Source of the DNA: an uncultured Candidatus Melainabacteria bacterium | GTDB lineage: Bacteria > Cyanobacteriota > Vampirovibrionia > Gastranaerophilales > Gastranaerophilaceae | NCBI GenBank assembly: GCA_934667125.1 | Contig: CAKULF010000001.1 | Span: forward strand, 434,001 to 498,000 | Direction: 5' to 3' | DNA: 64,000 nucleotides | Part shown: piece by piece, positions 35,644-45,321 of the stretch | Layout: each line of letters starts with the position of its first letter | How positions within the stretch are numbered: the first letter of the stretch is position 1 | Position numbers and translations under genes: made by a program | Notes under the pieces: generated by a model | Seen by the model: the letters and a program-made list of their open reading frames with translations, nothing else | Told to the model about the DNA's origin: nothing | The model's database searches: none

Positions 35644-37512
35644 ATGTCCATTAATAGAAAATTTTTATTAGGAACAGCTATTACTTTTTGTTCTCTAGCT
35701 TTGACAGTTCCTATGACTTACGCAGCATGTCCTGTTGCTTCTGATTGCGGATGTAATCAACAAAAAGAAATTACAACTCCGGATAATGCTACTTGTTCAA
35801 AATGCAAGCAAAAAGATTGTGCTTGCGAAAAGAAACACAAAAAATGCGATCCTTGTGAAACATCTAAAAAAGATGACTGCGGCTGTACAACCGGAGGAGC
35901 AGCGCCTTGCAAGGAAACAAAACCCTTAAATCAACAAACATACGCATACCCAAATTCAATCTATTCAAACTCAAACACTTCACAAGTGGGGGAGTACAAA
36001 AATAATGCAACCATAGGAGAAGATATGGTAGCGCCTCAATATAAAGGTGTGCCTGTTGAATGTGGTTGCCCGACAGGTGGCGCTGCGCCTGTTATAAATA
36101 GCAAAGATATGCCGACTTATGATTGTAACGATGGCCCATCTGTAAGTTCTACTACTCACATGGATATTATAAAAGTTACAACCGAACCCTTTGAAATGCT
36201 TGGAATGACAGGGGCGGCGGCTGATATAACAGCTCAACAATATCCTGACGTTTATGATAGTTATTGGGCAAGTTGCGATATTAACCGTTTAACAGAAAAA
36301 TGCGTCCTAGAGGGTTATCCTGATGGAATGTTTAAACCAAACAGAAAAGTATCTCGTGCTGAAATGGCAACAATGGTTGTTAAAGGTTACAACTTAAACG
36401 CTTTGGATAGTTGCGACAAGTTAACATTTAAAGATGTTCCAAAATCACACTGGGCTTATGGTTTCATTTCTAAAGCCGCAGAAGAAAACTTTGTTAAAGG
36501 TAAATCCGCTGATAAATTCTGTCCAAACCACGATATTACTCGTGCAGAAGCTTTAACCATTATGTCTAAAGGCTTGAATTGCCCAATGGATGAAGCTAAA
36601 GCAAATGAAATTTTATCACAATACAAAGATGGTAACAAAGTTCCTTGCTGGGCAAGAGAATGCATAGCAAAGGCTATTGATAATGGCGCCCTAAAGGATG
36701 AACGCAACCAAGATTACATCAGACCAAACGATAAAACAACTCGTGCTGAAGCAAGTTCAATGTTGCAAAACATAAGAATTGCAGGCGGATACGATAAAAA
36801 CGATAAACCTTGCGCTCAAGATTTAGGCGGAAAAACATTTATCGAACGTCAAGCAAAAGTTGAAATTCCAACTCTTCAATTAACAATGAATGATGTAATT
36901 AATGCAAAACACGTTAATGTTGGCGAACAATTCGCTGCAACAACAACTTCTGAAATCACTGTAAACGGCGTAACTTTCCCTTGTGGTTCAACCGTTAGAG
37001 GTAAGGTTGTTGAAGTAACTCGTCCGACAAAAAATTCTCAAGGTTCACTAAGATTGTCATTCAACGAAATTATCAACTGCAAAGGCTGCAAAGCAGAACT
37101 TCCAAAACAAATTCTAACTGCCAGAGTTGAACGTCAAAAAGAAATCAACCCAATCTTAAGAACAATTCAACTTCCATTCACTTGGGCAGGTACTTTAATC
37201 GGTACAGCAGGCAGAACAATCGGTGGTGCTGCAATAGGCTTATCAAACGCAGCTGAAGGCTTATTAGACCAAGCCGGTGTTGGTACATCCGAATTATTCG
37301 GCGGACAATTTAAAGCAGCAGGAAGAAGCTATCAAGATGGCTTAAAAACCGCTTTCAAAGCTCCTGTTGACTTAACAAGAACCGCTCTATCAGGAACAAT
37401 GGGCTTATTCCAAACAACGGGTGATGAAATAACGTATTTAATCGACCCATCCGGCATGCCAATTTCTAAAGTTAACCCTAAAGAAAAAGTTACCATTGCT
37501 TTTGGTCATTAA
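35644..37512 (+). CDS. SLH-domain envelope protein with Cys-rich N-terminal region
   Basis: 622 residues. A signal peptide (LLGTAITFCSLALTVPMTYA, cut near residue 27) is followed by ~65 residues with about 16 cysteines. The peptide CGC[TP]TGGAAP occurs twice (residues ~79-88 and 140-149). Three S-layer homology domains follow at ~200-250, 262-312 and 327-377, each with the F/YxDV start and the TRAE/SRAE motif. The remainder has a beta-rich domain (~400-480) and a Gly/Ala-rich helical tail. SLH domains bind cell-wall polymers, so this probably tethers the envelope. A strong AAGGAGG site precedes the ATG. It lacks the porin barrel of cyanobacterial SLH porins. Confidence 0.88.
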   Translation: MSINRKFLLGTAITFCSLALTVPMTYAACPVASDCGCNQQKEITTPDNATCSKCKQKDCACEKKHKKCDPCETSKKDDCGCTTGGAAPCKETKPLNQQTYAYPNSIYSNSNTSQVGEYKNNATIGEDMVAPQYKGVPVECGCPTGGAAPVINSKDMPTYDCNDGPSVSSTTHMDIIKVTTEPFEMLGMTGAAADITAQQYPDVYDSYWASCDINRLTEKCVLEGYPDGMFKPNRKVSRAEMATMVVKGYNLNALDSCDKLTFKDVPKSHWAYGFISKAAEENFVKGKSADKFCPNHDITRAEALTIMSKGLNCPMDEAKANEILSQYKDGNKVPCWARECIAKAIDNGALKDERNQDYIRPNDKTTRAEASSMLQNIRIAGGYDKNDKPCAQDLGGKTFIERQAKVEIPTLQLTMNDVINAKHVNVGEQFAATTTSEITVNGVTFPCGSTVRGKVVEVTRPTKNSQGSLRLSFNEIINCKGCKAELPKQILTARVERQKEINPILRTIQLPFTWAGTLIGTAGRTIGGAAIGLSNAAEGLLDQAGVGTSELFGGQFKAAGRSYQDGLKTAFKAPVDLTRTALSGTMGLFQTTGDEITYLIDPSGMPISKVNPKEKVTIAFGH

Positions 37513-37554
37513 TTTAATCTAAAAACCACACAGTATTAATGGATTGGTTTTTGA

Positions 37555-37583
37555 GTCCGAAAAATTATTTTTCGGACTTTTTT
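37555..37583 (+). terminator. Rho-independent terminator
   Basis: GTCCGAAAAA and TTTTTCGGAC form a perfect 10-bp stem with a 3-nt loop and a T6 tail, 42 nt after the SLH gene stop. Confidence 0.9.
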
Positions 37584-37657
37584 CATTGTTTATTTTTATT
37601 TCTTTTTGTATTAAAATATTAGTGTATAAGTAACACACAATTTAAGGAGGGTTTCAA

Positions 37658-39253
37658 ATGGAAACTTATGGATTAGAAAAAATGGGCATAAACGCTAAAA
37701 ACGTTTACCGCAATTTGACACCTGCTCAATTAACTGAATTTGCTTTAGAAAGAAAAGAAGGCAAATTATCTAACACAGGTGCTTTAGTTGTTACAACTGG
37801 AAAATATACAGGACGTTCTCCTAAGGATAAATTTATTGTTGATACAGATGGTATTCACAATGAAATCGCTTGGGGAAAAGTTAACCGCCCAATTTCAAGA
37901 GAAAAATTTAACTCAATCAAAGAACAAATGATTAAATATTTAGAAGGTAAAGATGTATTTATCTTCGATGGTTATGCTGGAGCTGACAAAACATATACTC
38001 AAAAATTCAGAGTAATCAATGAAATGGCTTCTCAAAACCTATTCATCCACCAATTATTAATCAGACCAACAGCTGAAGAATTAGCTTCTTATGGCGAAGC
38101 AGATTACACAATACTTTGCGCTCCAGGTTTCAAATGCGATCCTGAAAGAGATGGCGTAAATTCAGAAGCTTGTATCGCTATCGACTATGAAGCTCACATG
38201 ATTATCATCGCTGGTTCTCAATACTCAGGCGAAATCAAAAAATCAGTATTTGCTACAATGAACTACGTTATGACTAAGAAAAACGTACTTCCAATGCACT
38301 GTTCAGCTAATATGGATCCTGAAACTAATGAAACAGCTGTATTCTTCGGCTTATCAGGTACAGGTAAAACAACATTATCAGCTGACCCATCAAGAAAATT
38401 AATCGGGGATGACGAACATGGTTGGTCACCTGATGGCGTATTCAATTTTGAAGGCGGCTGCTATGCTAAATGTATCAACCTTTCTGCTGAAAATGAACCA
38501 GATATCTACAATGCTATTAAATTCGGTTCATTAGTTGAAAACGTTGTTATGGATGATGCTACTCGTGAATTTGATTTCAACGATGGTTCTTTAACAGAAA
38601 ACACTCGTGTTGGTTATCCAATCAATTACATCAACAACGCTCAAATCCCATCTAAAGGTGGAATTCCTAAAGTTGTTGTATTCTTAACAGCTGATGCTTT
38701 TGGTGTATTACCTCCAATCTCAAGATTAGACAAAAACGCAGCTATGTACCACTTTGTAACAGGTTTCACATCTAAATTAGCTGGTACAGAACGTGGTATC
38801 ACTGAACCTGTTCCAACATTCTCAACATTATTCGGCGAACCATTTATGCCAATGGACGCTAGCGTTTACGCTAAAATGTTAGGTGATAAATTAGACCAAT
38901 ACGGAACAAAAGTATACTTAGTTAACACAGGTTGGGCTGGCGGCAGCGCTTCTATGGGTGCTAAACGTATGAAATTAGCTTACACAAGAGCTATGGTTAC
39001 AGCTGCTCTAAATGGTTCATTCGATTCAATCGAATTCAAACACCACGATGTATTCAATGTTGATTATCCAACATCTTGTCCAAACGTTCCTGCTGAAATG
39101 TTAGACGCTCGTGGAATGTGGGCTGATAAAGCTGCTTATGATACTCAAGCTAACAAACTTGCTCAAATGTTTGCTGATAACTTTGCTGCAAAATATCCAA
39201 ACATGCCACAAGAAATTGTTAACGCTGGACCAAAAGCAACTGCAAATGTGTAA
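37658..39253 (+). CDS. pckA: Phosphoenolpyruvate carboxykinase (ATP)
   Basis: 531 residues, normal for the ATP-dependent family. The nucleotide loop is GLSGTGKTTLSADPSRKLIG, followed by DDEHGW, with FEGGCYAKCINL and TRVGYPINYI also present. It interconverts oxaloacetate and PEP; in fermenters it can also run toward oxaloacetate with ATP gain. A strong AAGGAGG site lies upstream. Its codons look more uniform than its neighbours, suggesting high expression. A structured repeat lies between its stop and its terminator. Confidence 0.97.
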   Translation: METYGLEKMGINAKNVYRNLTPAQLTEFALERKEGKLSNTGALVVTTGKYTGRSPKDKFIVDTDGIHNEIAWGKVNRPISREKFNSIKEQMIKYLEGKDVFIFDGYAGADKTYTQKFRVINEMASQNLFIHQLLIRPTAEELASYGEADYTILCAPGFKCDPERDGVNSEACIAIDYEAHMIIIAGSQYSGEIKKSVFATMNYVMTKKNVLPMHCSANMDPETNETAVFFGLSGTGKTTLSADPSRKLIGDDEHGWSPDGVFNFEGGCYAKCINLSAENEPDIYNAIKFGSLVENVVMDDATREFDFNDGSLTENTRVGYPINYINNAQIPSKGGIPKVVVFLTADAFGVLPPISRLDKNAAMYHFVTGFTSKLAGTERGITEPVPTFSTLFGEPFMPMDASVYAKMLGDKLDQYGTKVYLVNTGWAGGSASMGAKRMKLAYTRAMVTAALNGSFDSIEFKHHDVFNVDYPTSCPNVPAEMLDARGMWADKAAYDTQANKLAQMFADNFAAKYPNMPQEIVNAGPKATANV

Positions 39254-39256
39254 ATA

Positions 39257-39403
39257 ACCTGAATCAAGCGAGCTTAGCAATGCTTTGCTTAGCGAGCGCA
39301 GATGAGGGCACAGGTGTGTGGAATATTTGACGGCTGTGATGAGCAGGCGGCAAATATGTAACCTTACCATGGCGACGTGGAAATCTCTGATTTCCTCAGG
39401 AGC
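39257..39403 (+). repeat. Structured 3'-UTR repeat, family 2, copy 2 (after pckA)
   Basis: The most complete copy. It starts TCAAGCGAGCTTAGC, continues through GAGGGCACAGGTGTG, then has a hairpin ATATTTG-acgg-CTG-TGATGAG-CAG-gcgg-CAAATAT. It ends with ACCATGGCGACGTGGAAAT and ATTTCCTCAGGAGC, another hairpin. Compared with the other copies, the first hairpin keeps its TGATGA loop while the stem sequence changes with pairing preserved. It lies between the pckA stop and a terminator. Confidence 0.68.
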
Positions 39404-39430
39404 AATTTTTATAATAAATATTTAAATTTT

Positions 39431-39464
39431 GCGCTTAATATATATTTATATTAAGCGCTTTTTT
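39431..39464 (+). terminator. Rho-independent terminator after pckA and its repeat
   Basis: GCGCTTAATATA and TATATTAAGCGC form a perfect 12-bp stem with a 4-nt loop and a T6 tail. Confidence 0.9.
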
Positions 39465-39526
39465 AATATTCGTGTCAAAAATATTGCTTTATGATAAAAT
39501 GTAATTCGGTTAGTAGGAGAAAAATA

Positions 39527-40795
39527 ATGCAAACTGTTATGAATTACGAAATAAAAGATATAGCGCTTGCTGAGCAAGGAAAGAAGAATATTGAATGGGC
39601 GCAAAAAGATATGCCTGTTTTAAATGCTATTAAAAAAAGATTTGAAAAAGAACAACCTTTTAAAGGCTTAAGACTAACAGCTTCTGTTCATGTTACAAAA
39701 GAAACAGCAGCGTTATGTATAGCCTTAAAAGCAGGTGGAGCAGATGCTGTTTTGGCTGCTTCTAACCCATTATCAACACAAGACGACGTTGCAGCAGCAT
39801 TGGTTAAATATTATGATATTCCTGTTTTTGCAATAGCTGGGGAAGATTCTGAAACATACCACAGACACATTGAAACAGTTTTAAATCATAAACCAAACTT
39901 CATTATTGATGATGGTTGCGATTTGGTTGCAACGGTTCACAAGTCTAAAAGAGAGTTGTTGCCTAATATTATAGGAAGTTGCGAAGAAACAACAACAGGG
40001 ATTATAAGACTTCAAGCTATGGAAAAAGAAGGTCAATTAATGTTTCCTGCGCTTGGCGTAAATAATTCTCTTACAAAACACTTATATGACAACCGTTACG
40101 GCACAGGTCAAAGCGCACTAGATGGCATAATCAGAGCAACAAATATCCTTCTTGCAGGAAAAACTTTTGTTGTTTGCGGTTATGGTTGGTGTTCAAGAGG
40201 CGCTGCTGCTAAAGCTCGTGGAATGGGCGCTAATGTTATAGTTACAGAAGTTGACCCACTTAAGGCTCTTGAAGCCGTTATGGATGGCTTTAGAGTAATG
40301 CCTATAGCAGAAGCTTCCAAAGAGGGCGATATTTTCTTATCAATCACAGGGGATACAAAAGTTATTTCTGCTGAAAATATTATGAATATGAAAAATGGCG
40401 CTTTTGTTGCAAATGCAGGACATTTTGATGTTGAAATTGACGTTAAAGGTCTTAAAAAATACACAGTTGCAACCAATAATATCCGCCCAGGGTTAGATGA
40501 ATGGGTTTTAAATAATGGAAAATCCGTTTATGTTTTGGCTCAAGGAAGATTAGTTAATTTGGTTTGTGCAGAGGGTCATCCAGCCAGCGTTATGGATATG
40601 TCTTTTGCAAATCAAGCACTTGGTATGGAATATATTATTAAAAACCATGAAAAACTGGAAAATAAGATGTATACTCTTCCAAGAAGCGTTGATGTTGCAA
40701 TTGCAAGGCTGAAATTGGAATCAATGGGAATTCAGATTGATACTTTAACTGAGGAACAAGAAAGATATTTGAATTCTTGGTCAGAAGGAACCTAG
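39527..40795 (+). CDS. ahcY: Adenosylhomocysteinase
   Basis: 422 residues from the ATG at 39527, with AGGAG 7 nt upstream; an ATG 36 bases earlier lacks a ribosome site. Signature segments: GSCEETTTGIIRLQAM, GKTFVVCGYGWCSRGAAAKA (NAD site), AGHFDVEIDV and GRLVNLVCAEGHPASVMDMS. It splits S-adenosylhomocysteine to adenosine and homocysteine, recycling the product of SAM-dependent methylation. It works with metK (3073) and mtnA (55371). No SAH riboswitch is obvious upstream. Confidence 0.96.
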   Translation: MQTVMNYEIKDIALAEQGKKNIEWAQKDMPVLNAIKKRFEKEQPFKGLRLTASVHVTKETAALCIALKAGGADAVLAASNPLSTQDDVAAALVKYYDIPVFAIAGEDSETYHRHIETVLNHKPNFIIDDGCDLVATVHKSKRELLPNIIGSCEETTTGIIRLQAMEKEGQLMFPALGVNNSLTKHLYDNRYGTGQSALDGIIRATNILLAGKTFVVCGYGWCSRGAAAKARGMGANVIVTEVDPLKALEAVMDGFRVMPIAEASKEGDIFLSITGDTKVISAENIMNMKNGAFVANAGHFDVEIDVKGLKKYTVATNNIRPGLDEWVLNNGKSVYVLAQGRLVNLVCAEGHPASVMDMSFANQALGMEYIIKNHEKLENKMYTLPRSVDVAIARLKLESMGIQIDTLTEEQERYLNSWSEGT

Positions 40796-41349
40796 AAATA
40801 TTGTAAAAACCTTAAAATAGGTTTTATCGATAGTCGGTTTTTATTTAAGTATCAATTTTAGCAATATTATTTTTATTTAATAATTTCTAAGTCTTTAAAT
40901 TCTTAGACGCTTCGGCGTTCTTTTTAGAACGTTACGTTGAACTACGTTTCAGAGTCTTAAAATTAGGAAAAAATTAGCACAATCTCAAAATTACAACTTT
41001 ATCGATAGCTAATATTTGTATCAAAATTAATCAATCAAAGCCAATCTTTGCAAAAGAAGAAATAGAATAATTATAATAATTATAAATCCTAGCTATCAAA
41101 GAATTTACTAATTTGCAGATTTTCATTAAGCAACTAAAAATTTCAAAACCCTGAAACGTAGTTCAGGGTGACATTCTAGTGGGGACGTTAAAGTTGCCAA
41201 AAATAATAAATTACTTTTAACTCTTAAGCTATCAAAGAAATCCTTAAAATAGAAAATTTATCGATAGCCAGTTTTTGTTCTAATATTTTTTACTACGAAA
41301 CTTAAAATCCTTGCGACGGTCGAATTTTTAATTCGACATATAGACATTT

Positions 41350-41587
41350 GCTTTTGTTAAAATTAATTTCACCAACAAAGTTCAAGCAAAGCTAAACGCT
41401 ACTTCAAGGCAATTATTAGCTTCTCAATAACAACCAAAAAATGACTTCCGTTTAGCTTTGCTCATTTTGAACATTTTGAGAAATTAATTTTAATAAAAGC
41501 ATAAGCCCTAAGCCGTCTTTCTTTTCCTTTTTGGTTCTGTTTTTCTTTTCTTTGATCGGCGTTTGAACAAAGAAAAGAAAAATGAAC
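41350..41587 (+). ncRNA. Structured element family 1, divergent copy B1
   Basis: Same layout as copy A with different arms. A 21-bp outer stem (41350-41370 with 41480-41500, one G-U pair) starts GCTTTTG. Then come GTTCAA/TTGAAC (41380-41385, 41467-41472) and a perfect 13-bp stem GCAAAGCTAAACG/CGTTTAGCTTTGC (41386-41398, 41449-41461). A 33-nt spacer follows. The last hairpin is closed by GTTC/GAAC with a perfect 15-bp TTTTTCTTTTCTTTG stem. Internal GCTACTTCAA and ATGACTTCC match GCTACCTCAA and TGTCTTCC of copy A. Confidence 0.55.
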
Positions 41588-41788
41588 AAATAAAATGCGA
41601 AAATTTGAACGAACAACTTAATATAATCAATTTTCTGATAGCCAAAACTTACATTAATATTAATTGTTTTGAGTATAGCTTTTAAAAAAAGACAAAAAAT
41701 CAGCTATCAAAGAAACCCTTAAAATAGAAAATTTGTCGATAGTAAATGATTTTTAAATATTTTCAGCTATAAATCTCGCTTTTAGTTT

Positions 41789-41993
41789 GTTCATTTTCTT
41801 TTTCTTTTTCGCCAGAAAAGAAAAAGAAAACAGAACCAAAAGAATAAAGAAAATGGCTTGGAAGCTATTAACCAAAACCCTCGAAAGGAGAGTCGGGCGC
41901 ACCAGGAAGACAACAGACATTAGTTTCGCTTTTCACACCCTGACTTTCATTTAGGTAGCTTACCCTCCCACCTTTCGTTTGTGGGTTTTGGTT
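41789..41993 (-). ncRNA. Structured element family 1, copy B2
   Basis: A reverse-strand copy very close to A and C: arms GGGTTTTGGTT (41983-41993) and AACCAAAACCC (41870-41880) on the plus strand. A 33-nt spacer separates them from the GTTC/GAAC-closed hairpin (41789-41836). It faces copy B1 in a convergent arrangement. Within the conserved interior it differs from A at scattered single positions. Confidence 0.55.
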
Positions 41994-42154
41994 AGTTGTT
42001 TGTAATTTTTGCTATGCTATAGATTTTCTTTGATAGCCGAAGAGTTAACAAATGCTGTTCTGTTGTTTTATATTATTTTTTCTTTTCTTATTCTTTCTTA
42101 TTTAAAGCTTGTTCTTATAACAATAAATACCAAAATAAACCCGACTATAAAAAC

Positions 42155-42185
42155 AAAAAAAGGCTTCTATTAGAAGCCTTTTTTA
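42155..42185 (-). terminator. Terminator downstream of tRNA-Thr
   Basis: AAAAAGGCTTC and GAAGCCTTTTT form an 11-bp stem with a 5-nt loop directly after the 3' end of the minus-strand tRNA, with A/T runs on both sides. Confidence 0.85.
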
Positions 42186-42258
42186 TGCCGATAATGCGAC
42201 TTGAACGCACGACCTGATGATTACGAATCAACTGCTCTACCATCTGAGCTATATCGGC
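42186..42258 (-). tRNA. tRNA-Thr (anticodon CGT)
   Basis: The minus strand folds as a full cloverleaf. Acceptor GCCGATA/TATCGGC with discriminator A; D arm GCTC..GAGC; anticodon arm GTTGA-TTCGTAA-TCATC with CGT at 34-36 (one T-T mismatch in the stem); T arm GTGCG-TTCAAGT-CGCAT. CGT reads ACG, a Thr codon. The CCA end is not encoded. A terminator follows immediately. Confidence 0.93.
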
Positions 42259-42355
42259 ATACCAATATATTAATACAAAAAAAGTTTTTATAAAATTGTT
42301 GTTTTGTAAAATTGTTAGAGTTAATATATTTATAGTATAGATAAAAGTGAGTATT

Positions 42356-42991
42356 ATGAGTCAAGAAAAAGAAAATCTGTTATATTTCCTTGATGGTAAA
42401 CCATATATTAACATGACTAACGCATGCTCAAACGCATGTGTTTTTTGCGTTAGAGATCAAAAAGAAGATGTTCAAGGGGCAAAACTTTGGATGGAAAAAG
42501 ATTCAACAACGGCAAAAGATGTTATTGAACAAATTGAAAACAAAAAAGATATAATCTCAAAAAGCGAAGAAATTGTTTTTTGCGGATATGGCGAACCTTT
42601 AATAAAAATTGATGAAGTTGTTGAAATTTCAAAATATTTAAAAGAAAATTATCCGAATTTAAAAATAAGAATCAATACAAACGGGCATGCTAACGCTATT
42701 CATAAAAGAAATGTAGCGCCTGAATTAGCTCCTTATATTGATTTAATTTCAGTTAGCTTAAATGCTCAAAATGAAGAAACATATAATAAAATTTCAAATC
42801 CAAAAATAGATAACGCTTATGAAGAAGTTAAAAGATTTATTAGAAGCTGTGTTGAAGAAAAAATCAAAACAGTTGCGAGCGTTGTTTCAAATGTTCCAAA
42901 CTATCCGATTGATGTGGAAAGATGTGAAACAATAGCAAAATCTTTAGGCGCAAAATTCAGAAACAGAGATTTTATCCCGAACGGATATTAA
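42356..42991 (+). CDS. Radical SAM protein (TatD-associated type)
   Basis: 211 residues from the ATG at 42356; a GTG 9 bases upstream is an alternative. The radical SAM cluster motif is CSNACVFC near residue 24, preceded by YFLDGKPYINMTNA. Later come FCGYGEPLIKIDEV and IRINTNGHAN. This short form, with a GKxYINxTNxC start, matches the radical SAM family that occurs next to or fused with TatD nucleases. TatD is not adjacent here. Its substrate is unknown. It lies 48 bp before the acetyl-CoA synthetase gene. Confidence 0.82.
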   Translation: MSQEKENLLYFLDGKPYINMTNACSNACVFCVRDQKEDVQGAKLWMEKDSTTAKDVIEQIENKKDIISKSEEIVFCGYGEPLIKIDEVVEISKYLKENYPNLKIRINTNGHANAIHKRNVAPELAPYIDLISVSLNAQNEETYNKISNPKIDNAYEEVKRFIRSCVEEKIKTVASVVSNVPNYPIDVERCETIAKSLGAKFRNRDFIPNGY

Positions 42992-43039
42992 AAAATTTAT
43001 AAAGATAGAATATAATCACATTAGAAAGGACATAAACAA

Positions 43040-45199
43040 ATGTTGAACAAAATTATGAAACCAAAATCAATTGCTGTTATTGGTGCTTCAACTAAAGAAC
43101 ATACAATTGGTTCTGACATTATGAAACGTTTACAAGAATACAAATTCAATGGAAATATTTATCCTGTAAACCCAAAAGGCGGTATAATTGAAGGTTTACA
43201 AGCTTATACATCAGTAACCGAAATCCCAGATGAAGTTGATTTAGCAATCATTGTTGTTAATGCTAAATTCGTACTTTCAACAATCGATCAATGCCACGAA
43301 AAAGGTATCAAAGGTCTTTGTATTATTACAGCAGGCTTTAAAGAAACAGGTAAAGAAGGTGCTGAAGCTGAAAAACAACTTTTAGCAAAAGTAAAAGAAT
43401 ACGGAATGCGCTGCGTTGGTCCAAACTGCTTAGGCGTTGTTAATACTGACCCTAACGTTAGAATGGATGGATGTTTCGCTGAATCTCTTCCTGAGCGTGG
43501 TAACATTGGTTTTGTTTCTCAATCAGGCGCTCTTGGTGGCGGTATTTTAAACATTTTAAAAGACTTAAACCTTGGTTTTGCTCAATTCATTTCAATTGGT
43601 AACCAAGCAGATGTTAACGCTGAAACTGCTCTTGAATATTGGGAAAACGTTGATGACGTTGAACAAATCTTATTATATATGGAATCAATCCAAAATCCTG
43701 CAAACTTTAGAAAATTAGCTACAAGAATTTCTAAGAAAAAACCTATCCTTGCTCTAAAAGCAGGTCGCTCTGCAGCTGGTGCTTCTGCAGCTTCATCTCA
43801 CACAGGTTCATTAGCAGGTGCTGATAAAGCAGCAAACGCTTTATTAAACCAATCAGGCGTAATTAGAGAATATTCACTTAAAAACTTATTTGCAACAGCA
43901 AAAGTTTTTGCAAACTGCCCAATTCCAAAAGGCGATAGAGTAGCAATCATCACAAACTCAGGCGGCCCTGGAATTATGGCTACTGACGCTGTTTGCGAAT
44001 ATGGTATGCAAATGGCAAAAATTACAGATGAAACAAAAGAAAAATTAAGAAGCTTCTTACCATCTGCAGCTTCAGTTAAAAACCCAATCGATATGATAGC
44101 TTCAGCTCCAATCGAACACTACAAGCAAACTCTTGAAACAGTTATAGCTGACCCTAACGTTGATATGATTATGGTTATCTATCTTCCATTCTTAGGTTTG
44201 AAAGATATTGATGTTGCTAAAGCCGTTATGGAAATTAAAGCTCAAAACCCACAAAAACCTGTTGTTGGCGTATTTATGACAAAATCAGAATTCTTTACAA
44301 AACTTTCTGAAATGGAAGTTAATATGCCATTCTTCATGTACGCAGAAGAAGCAGCAGACGGCTTTAACAGATTAAATCAACAAAGATTATGGCAAGAACG
44401 TCCAGTTGGAAATGTTCCAACATACGACGTAGATAAAGCTCGTGCAGCAGAAATCATTAAACAATCAATTTCAGAAGGCAGAGCGCAATTAACAACTCGT
44501 GAATCAATCGATGTATTAGACGCTTATGGAATCAGAGTTTGTAAATCAGGCTTTGCAACAAACATCGATGAAGTTGTTGAAATCGGCAACAAAATCGGCT
44601 ATCCGGTTGTTATGAAAATGACATCAAAAACAACATCACACAAAACAGATGTTGGCGGTGTTAGAGTAAATATTCAAGACGAAGCTCAATTAAAAGCTGA
44701 ATACAATGATTTAATTGCAAAATTAACAGAAAAAGGCTTAATTGATGGTCTTGAAGGTGTAATCATCCAAGAAATGGTTAAAGGCAACCGTGAAATGGTT
44801 TGCGGTATCGCAACTGACCCACAATACGGACCAATGATGATGTTTGGTCTAGGCGGCGTATTCATCGAAGTAATGAAAGATGTTACATTCAGAATTGCTC
44901 CTCTAACAGACGTTGACGCTGCTGAAATGATTAAATCAGTTAAAGCATATAAATTATTAGAAGGCGCTAGAGGCACAACTCCAGCTCAAATGGATCAAAT
45001 CCAAGAAACTCTATTGAGATTATCTCAATTAGTTACAGACTTCCCATTCGTTGATGAATTAGATATCAACCCACTTCTAATTTCAGAAAAAACAGGCGAA
45101 GGCATTGCGGTTGATGGACGTATTAAAGTTCGTCTTGAAGAAGCAATGGATAAATTGGGCGGATGTACTTGCGGAGCTTGCGCAGGCTGCTGCCACTAA
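43040..45199 (+). CDS. ADP-forming acetate-CoA ligase (fused alpha and beta subunits)
   Basis: 719 residues. The alpha half (~1-460) has an N-terminal CoA-binding Rossmann domain (SIAVIGASTKEHTIG), VGPNCLGVVN and the phospho-His loop ASSHTGSLAGAD. The beta half (~480-705) is an ATP-grasp domain (GYPVVMKMTSKTTSHKTDVG; FPFVDELDINPLL). It converts acetyl-CoA, ADP and Pi to acetate, CoA and ATP, a substrate-level ATP source in fermenters. The last 12 residues form an unusual Cys-rich tail (CTCGACAGCCH). An AAAGGA site precedes the ATG. Confidence 0.92.
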   Translation: MLNKIMKPKSIAVIGASTKEHTIGSDIMKRLQEYKFNGNIYPVNPKGGIIEGLQAYTSVTEIPDEVDLAIIVVNAKFVLSTIDQCHEKGIKGLCIITAGFKETGKEGAEAEKQLLAKVKEYGMRCVGPNCLGVVNTDPNVRMDGCFAESLPERGNIGFVSQSGALGGGILNILKDLNLGFAQFISIGNQADVNAETALEYWENVDDVEQILLYMESIQNPANFRKLATRISKKKPILALKAGRSAAGASAASSHTGSLAGADKAANALLNQSGVIREYSLKNLFATAKVFANCPIPKGDRVAIITNSGGPGIMATDAVCEYGMQMAKITDETKEKLRSFLPSAASVKNPIDMIASAPIEHYKQTLETVIADPNVDMIMVIYLPFLGLKDIDVAKAVMEIKAQNPQKPVVGVFMTKSEFFTKLSEMEVNMPFFMYAEEAADGFNRLNQQRLWQERPVGNVPTYDVDKARAAEIIKQSISEGRAQLTTRESIDVLDAYGIRVCKSGFATNIDEVVEIGNKIGYPVVMKMTSKTTSHKTDVGGVRVNIQDEAQLKAEYNDLIAKLTEKGLIDGLEGVIIQEMVKGNREMVCGIATDPQYGPMMMFGLGGVFIEVMKDVTFRIAPLTDVDAAEMIKSVKAYKLLEGARGTTPAQMDQIQETLLRLSQLVTDFPFVDELDINPLLISEKTGEGIAVDGRIKVRLEEAMDKLGGCTCGACAGCCH

Positions 45200-45220
45200 T
45201 TTAGTTATAAATTAATAAGT

Positions 45221-45259
45221 CAAAAGCTGTGAAATAATGTTTTCGCAGCTTTTGTTTTT
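45221..45259 (+). terminator. Rho-independent terminator
   Basis: CAAAAGCTG pairs with CAGCTTTTG, extendable by GAAA/TTTC through a G-U pair, followed by a T run. It ends the acetate-CoA ligase transcript. Confidence 0.8.
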
Positions 45260-45321
45260 ATGCAAAAAAAATTATTTTCAAGCTTTATATAAACAACACA
45301 AGGCAAGAAAAGAAAGAAGAT

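Larger units (their letters stand above)
40796..42154. repeat. Non-coding repeat island B
   Basis: A 1.36-kb stretch between ahcY and the tRNA terminator with no credible gene. It holds two facing copies of structured element family 1 (41350-41587 plus; 41789-41993 minus). Two copies of a palindromic unit GCTATCAAAGAAA.CC...AAAATTT.TCGATAG lie at ~41228-41265 and ~41703-41740. It also has a CCCTGAAAC palindrome near 41152 and a variant GGTCGAATT/AATTCGAC palindrome near 41318. It resembles islands A and C, but part of it is inverted. Confidence 0.7.
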
